Shown: piece after piece, positions 34,481 to 42,846 of the stretch | How the letters are laid out: each line of letters opens with the position of its first letter | Position numbering within the stretch: position 1 is the stretch's first letter | DNA from: Palleronia marisminoris | GTDB taxonomy: Bacteria > Pseudomonadota > Alphaproteobacteria > Rhodobacterales > Rhodobacteraceae | Direction: 5' to 3' | Assembly (NCBI RefSeq): GCF_900172315.1 | Contig: NZ_FWFV01000001.1 | Location: forward strand, 186,001 to 250,000 | Length of the DNA stretch: 64,000 bases | Notes under the pieces: generated by a model | The model's input: the letters and a program-made list of their open reading frames with translations, nothing else | Databases searched by the model: none | What the model was told of the DNA's origin: nothing | Made by a program: the position numbers and the translations under genes

Positions 34481-35527
34481 TCAAGCTTGGCTGTCGATGA
34501 TCTCCAGCCCCTCGACCAGTTCTATGCAGAGCCCAAGAGCCCGCGCGGCGGACATGGCGAGGGGCGGAAGCACCATCCACTCCAGCGTCCACGCGGCGCC
34601 CGAGCGCTCCTGTTCGTGCACCATCGCACCACCCAGGGCGCCGGCTTGCGCGCTGGCGTAGCGGGCCAGCGTCACCAGCGTCTCGGCCGCGATGGGGTTC
34701 TGCTTGTGCGGCATCGCGGACGAGCCGCCGCCGCCCGCGACCCGCGCCTCGTCCACGCCCTGCTGCGCCATGAGGCAGACATCCGCACCGATCTTGCCGC
34801 AGCTGCCGGCGATCATCGCCGCCAGCCCGCCGAACTCGACCACTCCGTCCCGCGCGGCATGCCAGCACAGCGCCTCGGCCAGACCCAGTTGCTCGGCCAC
34901 GACGCCGACCATTCCGGGCGCCAGGTTGCGCCGATCCCCCACCGGCCCACCGACCTGCACGCAGGCAACCCGAGGTCGCAGCTCGGCCAACCTGTCCCGG
35001 TGGCGCGCAAAGGGCTGCGCCCAAACCCCGCTCCGGTGCGCAGCCATGATGGGCAGAGCCGCCTGCATCCGGGTACGCCCCATGATTCGCGCATCGCCGG
35101 TACGATCAGCCAGCCCGCGCAGTGCCGCTTCGAGCGCAAAGATGCGCTCGTCGAGCAGGGCCAGCGTGTCGCGCAGAGCCATGGCGAGCGCGCTGTCCAT
35201 CACGTCCTGCGAGGTCGCGCCCACATGCACCGCGTCGGCCGCATCGCCTGCCGCCTGTTTAAGACCCTTCACGAATTCCGGGACAGGCAATCCATCTCGC
35301 CCGGTGCCCTGCCGCAAGGCTGCCTCGTCCGGGGTCCAGCCCTCGATGGCGCGGGCGGCGCGCTCGGCCATGTCGCGGTCTACGGCGCCGGTCTGCCCCG
35401 AGGCGCGGGACCACGCTGCCTCGAAGGCGATCATACGCGACAGGCTGGCGCCCGGGGTCCAGATCGCCTGCGCGGCCACGTCGCCGAACAGCCCCGAGAG
35501 CCAAGGATGGGTGAAAACGTCGGTCAC
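34481..35527 (-). CDS. 3-carboxy-cis,cis-muconate cycloisomerase-like lyase (PcaB type)
   Basis: A 348-residue member of the fumarase/aspartase superfamily. The superfamily signature GGSSAMPHKQNP is present, with the catalytic Ser in the mobile loop. HVGATSQDVMDSALAMALRD near residue 95 and the short length fit the PcaB branch (protocatechuate pathway, beta-carboxymuconate lactonisation) better than adenylosuccinate lyase. GTG at 35527 is chosen because the frame upstream has no other sensible start; GGAG lies about nine bases before it. No other pca gene is in the window, so the gene stands alone and the substrate is uncertain. Confidence 0.72.
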   Translation of the reverse strand: MTDVFTHPWLSGLFGDVAAQAIWTPGASLSRMIAFEAAWSRASGQTGAVDRDMAERAARAIEGWTPDEAALRQGTGRDGLPVPEFVKGLKQAAGDAADAVHVGATSQDVMDSALAMALRDTLALLDERIFALEAALRGLADRTGDARIMGRTRMQAALPIMAAHRSGVWAQPFARHRDRLAELRPRVACVQVGGPVGDRRNLAPGMVGVVAEQLGLAEALCWHAARDGVVEFGGLAAMIAGSCGKIGADVCLMAQQGVDEARVAGGGGSSAMPHKQNPIAAETLVTLARYASAQAGALGGAMVHEQERSGAAWTLEWMVLPPLAMSAARALGLCIELVEGLEIIDSQA

Positions 35528-35686
35528 AGGAGGCTCCGCTGCTTGGTATCGGCATATGCAGATGTCCCACGCGCGTGGGCCGGCGGCAATGCCACCCTCG
35601 CCGGGTTGGCGGGACGCGACGGACGTATCTTTGATCTTGCACAGGAATGTGGAAACGGACAGCTTCGGATCAGGGAGGAGTTCACG
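35528..35686. other. Divergent control region between pcaB-like gene and the second CUT1 operon
   Basis: A 159-bp segment holding both divergent promoters. It contains two perfect palindromes, GCATATGC (35552-35559) and CCCACGCGCGTGGG (35566-35579). No promoter boxes stand out on either strand. Confidence 0.5.
35566..35579. promoter_or_regulatory. Candidate operator, perfect 14-bp palindrome
   Basis: CCCACGCGCGTGGG is self-complementary and has the central CG step common in LacI-type operators. It lies 38 bp upstream of the pcaB-like start and about 108 bp upstream of the leader ORF on the other strand. No LacI-type gene is adjacent, so the regulator is unknown. Confidence 0.4.
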
Positions 35687-35836
35687 ATGGATGCGATGGC
35701 GGACCCGCGGCCGACGCACGACCGCCCGGTCAGCTCCATGACCGATCATCGCCATGACGCCCGATTGGGCGGGCGTTGCCGCGGCGCCGAACGAATGACC
35801 GGCACGGGACCCGTCCCCGAAAGGGAACTGAGTTGA
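35687..35836 (+). CDS. Small leader ORF (49 aa) coupled to the 840-aa protein gene
   Basis: The ATG at 35687 follows an excellent ribosome binding site (GGGAGGAG, six bases away), the best in this part of the window. The 49-residue product is hydrophilic and rich in Arg, Asp, His and Pro, with no signal or membrane segment and no family I recognise. Its TGA (35834-35836) overlaps the TTG start of the next gene (TTGA). It is therefore either a translation-coupling leader for the weakly initiated large gene or the former N-terminal region of that gene in a shifted frame. Confidence 0.45.
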   Translation: MDAMADPRPTHDRPVSSMTDHRHDARLGGRCRGAERMTGTGPVPERELS

Positions 35837-38355
35837 ACCGCCTGATCCGCCCCCTGTCCACCGGCACGCCGATCACGATTTGGCGTCATTCCGCGATCGC
35901 CGAACATCCCTGGGACGTGCCGGACCAGCCGATGGAGGGCGAGATGGACCCCTTCTTCTTCATGACGAAGGAGAAGAACTTCATCCCCCACGAATACCCC
36001 TGCCGCACCGCCTTCGCCGATCGCTACCGCGGCGCCGCCCCGGAAGAGCGCGCGACTGGCCCGGCCGAGACGGTGTGGCTTGGCTTTGGTTCGCCCCGGC
36101 TGGACCTGTCCGGGTTCTGGTTCCGCCCCACGCGCATCGCGGCGCAGGCCGAGACGCTGATCTCGGTGACCGAGGGCGGACGCGCGCGGCTTCGGCTGGC
36201 CACTTGCGGGGGCGCGGTCCTGCAGGTGAACGGGACGCCGGTCCTCGCCATGTCGGAATACCGCCGCAACTTCGAGACCGAAGCCGAATGCGAGTTCGAT
36301 CTGCCTGCAGGCGAAAGCCGGATCGCCCTCTACCTCGACGACCTGGCCGAGCGTGACACCCGGTTCTATGCCGAGCTCACCTATCTCGACGGCCCAGCCG
36401 CAACGCAGGCGATCGAAGCGCCCGAGGCCGCCGCGGGGATCGAAGCGGTGCTCGAGCGGATGCATTTCACGCGCCCCGCCCACGATGGCGGCCCCGTCAC
36501 CATCACCCTGCCCCGCGCGACCGACAGCCCGCTGATCGCGACCGTGCGGATCGCCGGGGACTTCATGTCTCACGACGACGCGCGCGAACGGCGGCTCGAC
36601 CTGCCTACCGGCGCCGACCGGATCGAGTTCGGCGATGCCGCCGACCTGCCCGCCGATTTCCGCCACGTCGAAGTCACGCTCGCCGCCGATGGTTTCGCCG
36701 CGACCCGTGTGCTGGGAACCGAGATTTCCCATGCCACGGCTCAAGGACCGGCCCCCGCCACGTTGGAGGACCGGATCGAAGAGGCCTTGCGCGCCGTCGC
36801 CAGCGAAGGCGAGGCCGACACCGTCCGCGCCCTCGCCCGGCTGGCACTTGGCGACGGGGGCGAAACCACCCGCGCAATGATCGAGGCGAGCCTGCCCCGG
36901 ATCGACGCCTGCTGGGACTGCGCCGATTTCGCGCTGGTGCCGCTGATCGTGGCGCGCACCCGGTTTGGGGCCTTGTTGGGGGACCTCTGCGATCGGATCG
37001 ACGACACGATCCTCGGCTATCGCTACTGGATGGACGAGCCCGGCAACGACGTGCAGTGGTACTTCTCGGAAAACCACGCGCTGCTGTTCCACACCGCGGC
37101 GCATCTGGGCGGCGCGCTGCTGCCTGATCGCACCTTCCGCCGCTCGGGCCGTTCGGGCGCCGAGCAATCCCGGGTCGGGGCCGCGCGCCTGCACGCATGG
37201 TTCGACCATTTCGAGGCGTGGGAGATGGCCGAGTTCAACTCGGCCCCCTACTTCCCAATCGACCTGAAGGGCCTGACCGCAATCCACGCGCTGTCGCCCG
37301 ATGCCCGGCTGCGCGAGCGGGCCGCGCGCGGCATCGCCCGGCTGGTCGAACTGGTCGCCAATTCGGCCCACCACGGCATCCTCACCGCCGCGCAGGGCCG
37401 CAGCTATGAACACTCACTGCGGTCGACCATGTCGCTGGAGCTCAGCGCCATCGGCCGGATGCTCTGGGGGACGGGCAGCTACGGCTCGCGCTTTCATGCG
37501 TTGCCGGGGCTGGCTCTGTGCCTGCGGGACCACGGGCTGGACCTGCCCGACCTGACGGAGCGCGCCAGCTGGGCCCGCGACGACGCGCAGGAGTGGTGTT
37601 TCGCGCAAGGCGAGGGGCGGATCGCGAAGCTCTACCACCACAAGACCGCCGACCACGCGATGGGGTCGGCCGTCACCTATCGCTGGTTCGAATGGGGCTA
37701 CCAGGAGACTCTGTTGCACCTGCGGATGGGCAACGACCCGAACGCGCAGGTGTGGATCAACCACCCGGGCGAGGTCATCCATTCGGGCTTCGGCCGCCCC
37801 TCCTACTGGGGCGGCTCGGCCTCGGTGCCGCGGGTCCAGCAGTATCGCGATCTGGCGATCCTGCGCTTCGCCGGCGACCCGTCGCAGCCCGGCTTCACCC
37901 ACGCCTGGTTCCCCCGCGCCGCCTTCGACGCTGCCGAAGTGACGGGCGACACCGCCACGGCCTCTGCCGGCGAGGCGCACCTGCTTCTCAAAGGATCCGG
38001 TCCGTTCGAAGAGGTCACGACCGGCCCGACGGCCGGCGCGGAACTGCGTCTTGCCGGGCGCGATGGCTGGTGGCTGGTCCGCCTTGGATCGAGGACGCTG
38101 CACGGCGCGGATCTCTCGACACGGTTCGCCGGGCTCGCCCCGCAGGAAGACGCAGACGGGACAATCACCGTGGACGACCCGGATTACGGTCCCGTCCGCT
38201 TCCACGCCTCCGGCCGCATCGAGGCCGAGGGACGACAGATCGACCCCGCGCTCTTTACGGTCGAGGGGGATCGGCGGATCCTGCCGCGGGGTGCAATGCC
38301 CCCCGAAAAGGATCGCGTTCGAACGTTCGAACACTCTCAGGGAGGAGAAACATGA
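35833..38355 (+). CDS. Large protein of unknown function, probably carbohydrate-active, in a sugar-ABC operon
   Basis: An 840-residue protein without a signal peptide, so probably cytoplasmic. I cannot place it in a named family. Residues 1-250 look beta-rich; about 300-640 look like an alpha/alpha toroid of the kind used by many glycoside hydrolases and polysaccharide lyases; about 690-840 are again beta-rich. Candidate active-site stretches are NDVQWYFSENH (405-415), EFNSAPYF (467-474) and QGRSYEHS (521-528), with Glu413, His415, Glu467, Tyr473, Tyr525 and His527 as plausible catalytic residues. The start is a TTG inside the stop of a leader ORF. It is the first large gene of an operon with a complete CUT1 importer, suggesting it processes the imported sugar. 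Confidence 0.65.
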   Translation: MNRLIRPLSTGTPITIWRHSAIAEHPWDVPDQPMEGEMDPFFFMTKEKNFIPHEYPCRTAFADRYRGAAPEERATGPAETVWLGFGSPRLDLSGFWFRPTRIAAQAETLISVTEGGRARLRLATCGGAVLQVNGTPVLAMSEYRRNFETEAECEFDLPAGESRIALYLDDLAERDTRFYAELTYLDGPAATQAIEAPEAAAGIEAVLERMHFTRPAHDGGPVTITLPRATDSPLIATVRIAGDFMSHDDARERRLDLPTGADRIEFGDAADLPADFRHVEVTLAADGFAATRVLGTEISHATAQGPAPATLEDRIEEALRAVASEGEADTVRALARLALGDGGETTRAMIEASLPRIDACWDCADFALVPLIVARTRFGALLGDLCDRIDDTILGYRYWMDEPGNDVQWYFSENHALLFHTAAHLGGALLPDRTFRRSGRSGAEQSRVGAARLHAWFDHFEAWEMAEFNSAPYFPIDLKGLTAIHALSPDARLRERAARGIARLVELVANSAHHGILTAAQGRSYEHSLRSTMSLELSAIGRMLWGTGSYGSRFHALPGLALCLRDHGLDLPDLTERASWARDDAQEWCFAQGEGRIAKLYHHKTADHAMGSAVTYRWFEWGYQETLLHLRMGNDPNAQVWINHPGEVIHSGFGRPSYWGGSASVPRVQQYRDLAILRFAGDPSQPGFTHAWFPRAAFDAAEVTGDTATASAGEAHLLLKGSGPFEEVTTGPTAGAELRLAGRDGWWLVRLGSRTLHGADLSTRFAGLAPQEDADGTITVDDPDYGPVRFHASGRIEAEGRQIDPALFTVEGDRRILPRGAMPPEKDRVRTFEHSQGGET
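38317..38332. repeat. 16-bp perfect palindrome before the binding-protein gene
   Basis: GTTCGAACGTTCGAAC is two copies of the 8-bp palindrome GTTCGAAC and is also palindromic as a whole. It lies inside the last codons of the 840-aa protein gene, 20 bp before the start of the binding-protein gene. It could be an internal operator or a leftover from when the transporter genes had their own promoter. Confidence 0.5.
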
Positions 38356-39629
38356 AACTTGCAACATCTCTGGCGGCGCTTGCCGTCGCCGGTCTGGGCA
38401 CCGCCGCCCTCGCACAGGACGACCCGGTCGAGCTACGCATGATGTGGTATTCCGACGGGATCGAGGGCGAGGTAATGCAGGACCTCCTCGACCGGTTCGA
38501 GGAACAGAATCCCGATATCGACGTGGTGCTCGACAACGTCGCCTACCAGGTCATCCAGGAGCAGCTTCCGATCCAGTTGGCCAGTGGCCAGGGTCCCGAC
38601 ATCGCCCGGGTGACCAACCTGAAGGAGCAGGCGCAGCACTGGCTCGACCTGCGCGAGCATGTCGAGGATCCGGCCTACTGGGACGAGAACTTTGGCAATC
38701 GCTTCGACTGGATGCGCGAGGACGGCTCGGACGCCATTCCCGGCTTCCTGACGCAGCTGACCATGGTCGGCGGCTTCGCCAACCGCACCCTGTTCGAGCA
38801 GGCCGGCGTCGAGATCCCCGGAGACGACGCGACGTGGGACGAATGGGTCGAGGCGTCGGACCAGGTCGCGCAGGACCAGGGCCTTGTGGCCGCGTTCGCC
38901 GTGGACCGCTCGGGGCACCGGATCTCGGGGCCGAACGTGTCCTATGGCGGCGACTATATCGGCGAGGACGGGATGCCTGCCGAGATCGACGACGGCACGA
39001 TGGAATACGTCACCAAGCTGGTAAACTGGACCAAGGAGGGCAAGCAGCTGCCCGAGATCTGGGTCTCGGCCGCCGGAACGACCTACCGCTCGGGCGCGGA
39101 CGACTTCATCAACGCGCAGATCCCGTTCCTCTATTCGGGGTCGTGGCAGGTCGCCAACCTGTCCACAAAGATCGGCGATGCGTTCGACTGGGTCGCCATC
39201 GGCTCGCCCTGCGGTGACGTGGGATGCTCGGGCCTTGCCGGGGGCGCCGCGCTTGTCGGCATCAAGTACACCGACCACCCCGAAGAGGTCGCGCGCGTGA
39301 TGGACTACCTGGCCTCGGAAGAGGTCGTGCGCGAATTCTCGGAACGGACGCTGTTCCTGCCGGCGCATCAGGGCGTGGTCGAGGCAGGCGGACTCGACTT
39401 CCAGTCCGAGGATCCGAACGTACCGCCCGCGCTCGAACGCTTCGTGCAGGCCTCGAACGAGACGCTGCCCGCGGCCGACGCGCTGCCGGCCTGGAAATGG
39501 GCCAATGCCTATTACGGTGCGCTCGTGACCCGGATCAGCCAGGCCATGGCGGGCGAGATCACGCTCGAGGAAGCCCGCGAGCTGATGAACCGCGACATCG
39601 CGGACGTCGTCCAGAACGCGAGCCAGTAA
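38352..39629 (+). CDS. Periplasmic sugar-binding protein of the second CUT1 importer
   Basis: A 425-residue exported protein with a signal peptide of about 22 residues (GTAALAQ). The mature part begins with the usual CUT1 pattern (VELRMMWYSDGIEGEVMQDLLDRFEEQNP-like), then QEQLPIQLASGQGPDIARV, FLYSGSWQVANLS and two nearby cysteines (SPCGDVGCSG), which may form a disulfide. The ATG overlaps the previous stop (ATGA), and GGAGGAG gives strong initiation. The ligand is unknown, presumably an oligosaccharide or glycoside acted on by the 840-aa protein. Confidence 0.88.
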   Translation: MKLATSLAALAVAGLGTAALAQDDPVELRMMWYSDGIEGEVMQDLLDRFEEQNPDIDVVLDNVAYQVIQEQLPIQLASGQGPDIARVTNLKEQAQHWLDLREHVEDPAYWDENFGNRFDWMREDGSDAIPGFLTQLTMVGGFANRTLFEQAGVEIPGDDATWDEWVEASDQVAQDQGLVAAFAVDRSGHRISGPNVSYGGDYIGEDGMPAEIDDGTMEYVTKLVNWTKEGKQLPEIWVSAAGTTYRSGADDFINAQIPFLYSGSWQVANLSTKIGDAFDWVAIGSPCGDVGCSGLAGGAALVGIKYTDHPEEVARVMDYLASEEVVREFSERTLFLPAHQGVVEAGGLDFQSEDPNVPPALERFVQASNETLPAADALPAWKWANAYYGALVTRISQAMAGEITLEEARELMNRDIADVVQNASQ

Positions 39630-39635
39630 CGCACC

Positions 39636-40649
39636 GTGGCCGCCATCCCGAGAACATTGGGCGCCATCGTCACGGCGCCCCTTACCTGGATCGCCCGCGC
39701 CATCGATCCGCCGCTTCGGTGGTGGCAACGGCTGACCGGGCTGAACGGCATGGCGGCCGTCTTCCTTCTGCCGAACCTCGCGATCTTCGGCGTGTTCGTG
39801 CTGTTCCCGCTGGTACTGAACGTCGTCTACTCGATGACCGCAGGGACGAATATCCTGCTCGGCGACCGCAGCTTCGTGGGTCTCGACCAGTATCAGCGCC
39901 TGTTGACCTGCGAGGACTACACCCAGGCGATCACCTGCCGCGAGGACATGTTCTGGACCGCCGCGGGCAACACGTTCTTCTTCGTGGTGCTGCAGGTGTC
40001 GATGATGATCCTCGTCTCGACGATCACCGCGCTGATCCTGAACCGCAACATCCGCGGCCGCGGCTTTTTCCGCGCGGTGTTCTTCTTTCCCGTCCTTCTG
40101 TCGCCCGTGGTTGTCGGCCTGATCTGGCGCTGGATCCTGCAGCGGCAGGGGCTTCTGAACCTCATCATGGTGAACCTCGGGATGGAGCCCGAAGTCTGGC
40201 TGAACGACCGCGCCTACGCCTTCACCGCGACCATCGGCGTGTCGGTCTGGGCGCATATGGGGTTCTACACGCTGATCCTTCTGGCGGGCCTTCAGGCGAT
40301 CCCCAAGGATCTCTATGAAGCCGCCGAGATGGACGGCACGCCCCCCGCCCGCGTCTTCTGGCGCATCACCCTGCCGCTTCTGGGGCCGAACCTTGCCGTC
40401 GTGCTGGTGCTGGCGCTGATCCGCGGCGTGCAGATCTTCGACGAGGTCTACGTCCTGACCGGCGGCGGACCCGGCACGTCGACCCTGTACCTGACGCAAT
40501 ACATCTACGAGGTCGGCTTTGCTTCGATCCTGCGCAATCCGGGCCTCGCGGCCGCCGCGTCGATCCTGATGGGGCTTGTGCTGGTGGTCCTGACGCTGGT
40601 GCAGCTCGGGCTGTCGCGGCGGAACGAGCAGAGAGGAAGCCGCCAATGA
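39636..40649 (+). CDS. CUT1 importer permease, MalF type (second operon)
   Basis: A 337-residue inner-membrane permease starting with a GTG six bases after the previous stop. It has a ~35-residue amphipathic N-terminus before the first membrane segment and a periplasmic loop containing two cysteines (LLTCEDYTQAITCRED) that may form a disulfide. The EAA loop is YEAAEMDGTPPARVFWRITLP-like, and LTGGGPGTSTLYLTQYIY is the usual late stretch. It pairs with the next gene product. Confidence 0.88.
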   Translation: MAAIPRTLGAIVTAPLTWIARAIDPPLRWWQRLTGLNGMAAVFLLPNLAIFGVFVLFPLVLNVVYSMTAGTNILLGDRSFVGLDQYQRLLTCEDYTQAITCREDMFWTAAGNTFFFVVLQVSMMILVSTITALILNRNIRGRGFFRAVFFFPVLLSPVVVGLIWRWILQRQGLLNLIMVNLGMEPEVWLNDRAYAFTATIGVSVWAHMGFYTLILLAGLQAIPKDLYEAAEMDGTPPARVFWRITLPLLGPNLAVVLVLALIRGVQIFDEVYVLTGGGPGTSTLYLTQYIYEVGFASILRNPGLAAAASILMGLVLVVLTLVQLGLSRRNEQRGSRQ

Positions 40650-41701
40650 GCGCCGCCTCGCGTTTCGTGTTCCGCCGCCGGGGCCATGGAAATCGCTGGC
40701 ACTGGACGGATGTGGTCACTTGGATCTGGCTGATCGGCGGAACGGTCCTGATGTTCGGCCCGGCGCTGTGGCTGGTGGCGTCGTCCTTCAAGGGCCCCGC
40801 GCAGCTCGCCGAGTTTCCGCCGACCCTGCTGCCCTACACCCAGATCACCGCCCAGGTGGAGGGCTACGACGACCCCCTGCCCCTTTTCACTGTGACGCAG
40901 GAGGACGGATCGACGACCATCCTGGCCGAGATTCGCCGCATCGGCACAAGCGCCCAGATGGTCGATCCCGACACCCCGTCCGAGCGGATCGACGTCGACA
41001 TCGAAAATCGCGCGCCCCTGCGCGAAGTCGGCCTCGCCACCGAAAACTATGTCGAGCCGCTGGTCACCAACGACTTCCTGCGGTTCCTCTGGAACTCGGT
41101 CTTCGTCACGGTGATGGCGACGCTCATCACGCTGCTGACCAACTCGATGGCGGCCTTCGCGCTGTCGAAATACCGCTTCGCCGGGCGCGACGCGGTGATG
41201 CTCTTGATCGTCGCGACGCTGATGGTGCCGCTTTCGGTCATCCTCGTCCCGCTCTACTCGGTCGTGAACGCCACGGGTTTGCTGAACTCCCTCTGGGGGG
41301 TAATCCTGCCCACGGTGGCGACGCCGACGGGCGTGTTCCTGCTGCGCCAGTACATGCTGACGATCCCCGATGAACTGCTCGAAGCGGCGCGCATGGACAA
41401 TGCCAGCGAGTGGCAGATCTACTGGCGCATCGTGCTGCCTCTGGCCGCGCCGGCGCTGGCCGTGCTGGCCATCTTCTCGGTGGTGTGGCGCTGGAACGAC
41501 TTCCTCTGGCCGCTGATCGTCCTGTCCCGGCGCGAGACCTACACGCTGCAGGTGGGACTCAATACCTACGCGGGCGAGCTGAACGTGCAGTGGCACTACA
41601 TCCTCGCGATGACCGTGGTGACGATGATCCCCGTGGTGCTGGTCTTCGTCTTCCTGCAGCGGTTCATCACCACCGGCATCGCCGGCGCCGGCATCAAGTA
41701 A
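40646..41701 (+). CDS. CUT1 importer permease, MalG type, with an extra periplasmic segment
   Basis: A 351-residue permease, about 70 residues longer than usual MalG-type subunits. TM1 is near residues 25-46. The extra material is at about 61-137, between TM1 and TM2, and looks like a small beta-rich periplasmic module (PLPLFTVTQEDGSTTILAEI, SERIDVDIENRAPLREVGL). The remainder is standard, with EAA loop LEAARMDNASEWQIYWRIVLP-like and five further membrane segments. The start overlaps the MalF-type stop (ATGA). The insert may help docking of the binding protein or substrate hand-over; that is inference. Confidence 0.88.
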   Translation: MSAASRFVFRRRGHGNRWHWTDVVTWIWLIGGTVLMFGPALWLVASSFKGPAQLAEFPPTLLPYTQITAQVEGYDDPLPLFTVTQEDGSTTILAEIRRIGTSAQMVDPDTPSERIDVDIENRAPLREVGLATENYVEPLVTNDFLRFLWNSVFVTVMATLITLLTNSMAAFALSKYRFAGRDAVMLLIVATLMVPLSVILVPLYSVVNATGLLNSLWGVILPTVATPTGVFLLRQYMLTIPDELLEAARMDNASEWQIYWRIVLPLAAPALAVLAIFSVVWRWNDFLWPLIVLSRRETYTLQVGLNTYAGELNVQWHYILAMTVVTMIPVVLVFVFLQRFITTGIAGAGIK

Positions 41702-41711
41702 GGGAGGGGCC

Positions 41712-42764
41712 ATGGGCCGCATCGCGCTCAACGACATCCGCAAGAGCTTCGGCAAGACCGAGGTGATTCACGGCGTCGATCTTGCGGTCGAGGATGGCGA
41801 GCTTGTGGTCTTCGTCGGCCCCTCGGGCTGCGGCAAATCCACCCTTCTGCGGCTGATCGCCGGGCTGGATCGGCCGACCTCCGGCACGATCGAGATCGAC
41901 GGCGCGGACGTCACCCGACACTCGGCCGCCAATCGTGGGCTGGCGATGGTGTTCCAGAGCTACGCGCTTTACCCCCACATGACCGTGCGCCAGAACCTGT
42001 CCTTCGGGCTGGAAAATACCAAGATGGAGCGCGCCGAGATCCGCCGCAGGATCGAAGACTCCGCCCGGATGCTCGAGATCGAAGAGCTTCTGGACCGCCG
42101 CCCGACCCAGCTATCTGGCGGGCAACGTCAGCGTGTCGCCATCGGGCGGGCCATCGTGCGCGAACCTTCGGCGTTCCTGCTGGACGAGCCGCTGTCGAAC
42201 CTCGATGCCGAACTGCGGGTGACCATGCGGGCCGAACTCGCACAGTTGCACGAGCGGCTGGGGACCACGATGATCTACGTCACCCACGACCAGATCGAGG
42301 CGATGACATTGGCGGACCGCATCGTGGTGCTGCGCAAAGGCCGGATCGAGCAGGTGGACACGCCGCTGAACCTTTACAACCGGCCTGCGAACCTCTTCGT
42401 CGCGGGGTTCATCGGCGCGCCCAACATGAATTTTTTCGAGACCACGGCCAGCGACGGCCGGGCCGAACTGCCGGGCGGTCTGCATATCGATGTACCGCAG
42501 GACGGCAAGATCACCGCCGGCATCCGTCCCCAGCATCTCCGCCTCGCCAATCGCGAGGAAGAGGCCCTGGAGGGCACCGTGACGCTGGTCGAGGCGCTCG
42601 GCGCCGAAACGGTCGTCCATGCGCGCGCACTGGACGGGACCGCCATGGTCACCGTTCTTTCCGGCCAGCCTAACCTGGGTATCGGAGACGCCATACGCAT
42701 CGCGCTCGACCGCGGCGAGGTTCATCTGTTCGACGCCGAAGGACAGAGGATCGACCCGTCCTGA
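41712..42764 (+). CDS. CUT1 importer ATPase (MalK/UgpC type)
   Basis: A 350-residue ATPase with Walker [10 protein letters not shown], signature LSGGQRQR, Walker [11 protein letters not shown] and H-loop VTHDQIEAMTLAD, followed by a TOBE regulatory region (GIRPQHLRLANREEEALEG). AGGGAGGGG precedes the ATG, 10 bp after the permease stop. It ends the operon that begins with the leader ORF at 35687. It closely resembles SmoK and is a second candidate partner for the ATPase-less importer at 8120-11120. Confidence 0.9.
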   Translation: MGRIALNDIRKSFGKTEVIHGVDLAVEDGELVVFVGPSGCGKSTLLRLIAGLDRPTSGTIEIDGADVTRHSAANRGLAMVFQSYALYPHMTVRQNLSFGLENTKMERAEIRRRIEDSARMLEIEELLDRRPTQLSGGQRQRVAIGRAIVREPSAFLLDEPLSNLDAELRVTMRAELAQLHERLGTTMIYVTHDQIEAMTLADRIVVLRKGRIEQVDTPLNLYNRPANLFVAGFIGAPNMNFFETTASDGRAELPGGLHIDVPQDGKITAGIRPQHLRLANREEEALEGTVTLVEALGAETVVHARALDGTAMVTVLSGQPNLGIGDAIRIALDRGEVHLFDAEGQRIDPS

Positions 42765-42810
42765 CGCGCGAGCTGCCCGTGCCGTATTGCCAATGTGGTG
42801 GATCGAGCAC

Positions 42811-42826
42811 CGGAGCCAAGGCTCCG
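42811..42826. terminator. Hairpin between convergent ATPase and response-regulator genes
   Basis: CGGAGCC and GGCTCCG flank AA, giving effectively a 6-bp stem with a 4-base loop. It lies between two convergent stop codons (42764 and 42847). There is no T-run on either strand, so it is a weak or Rho-assisted terminator at best. Confidence 0.5.
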
Positions 42827-42846
42827 CCGCGTCGAGGTATCGCGGC

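Noticed and set aside
34481-35527. Adenylosuccinate or argininosuccinate lyase as identity of the lone lyase
   Set aside because: The shared superfamily signature is present, but at 348 residues it is much shorter than those enzymes, and the N-terminal third resembles PcaB.
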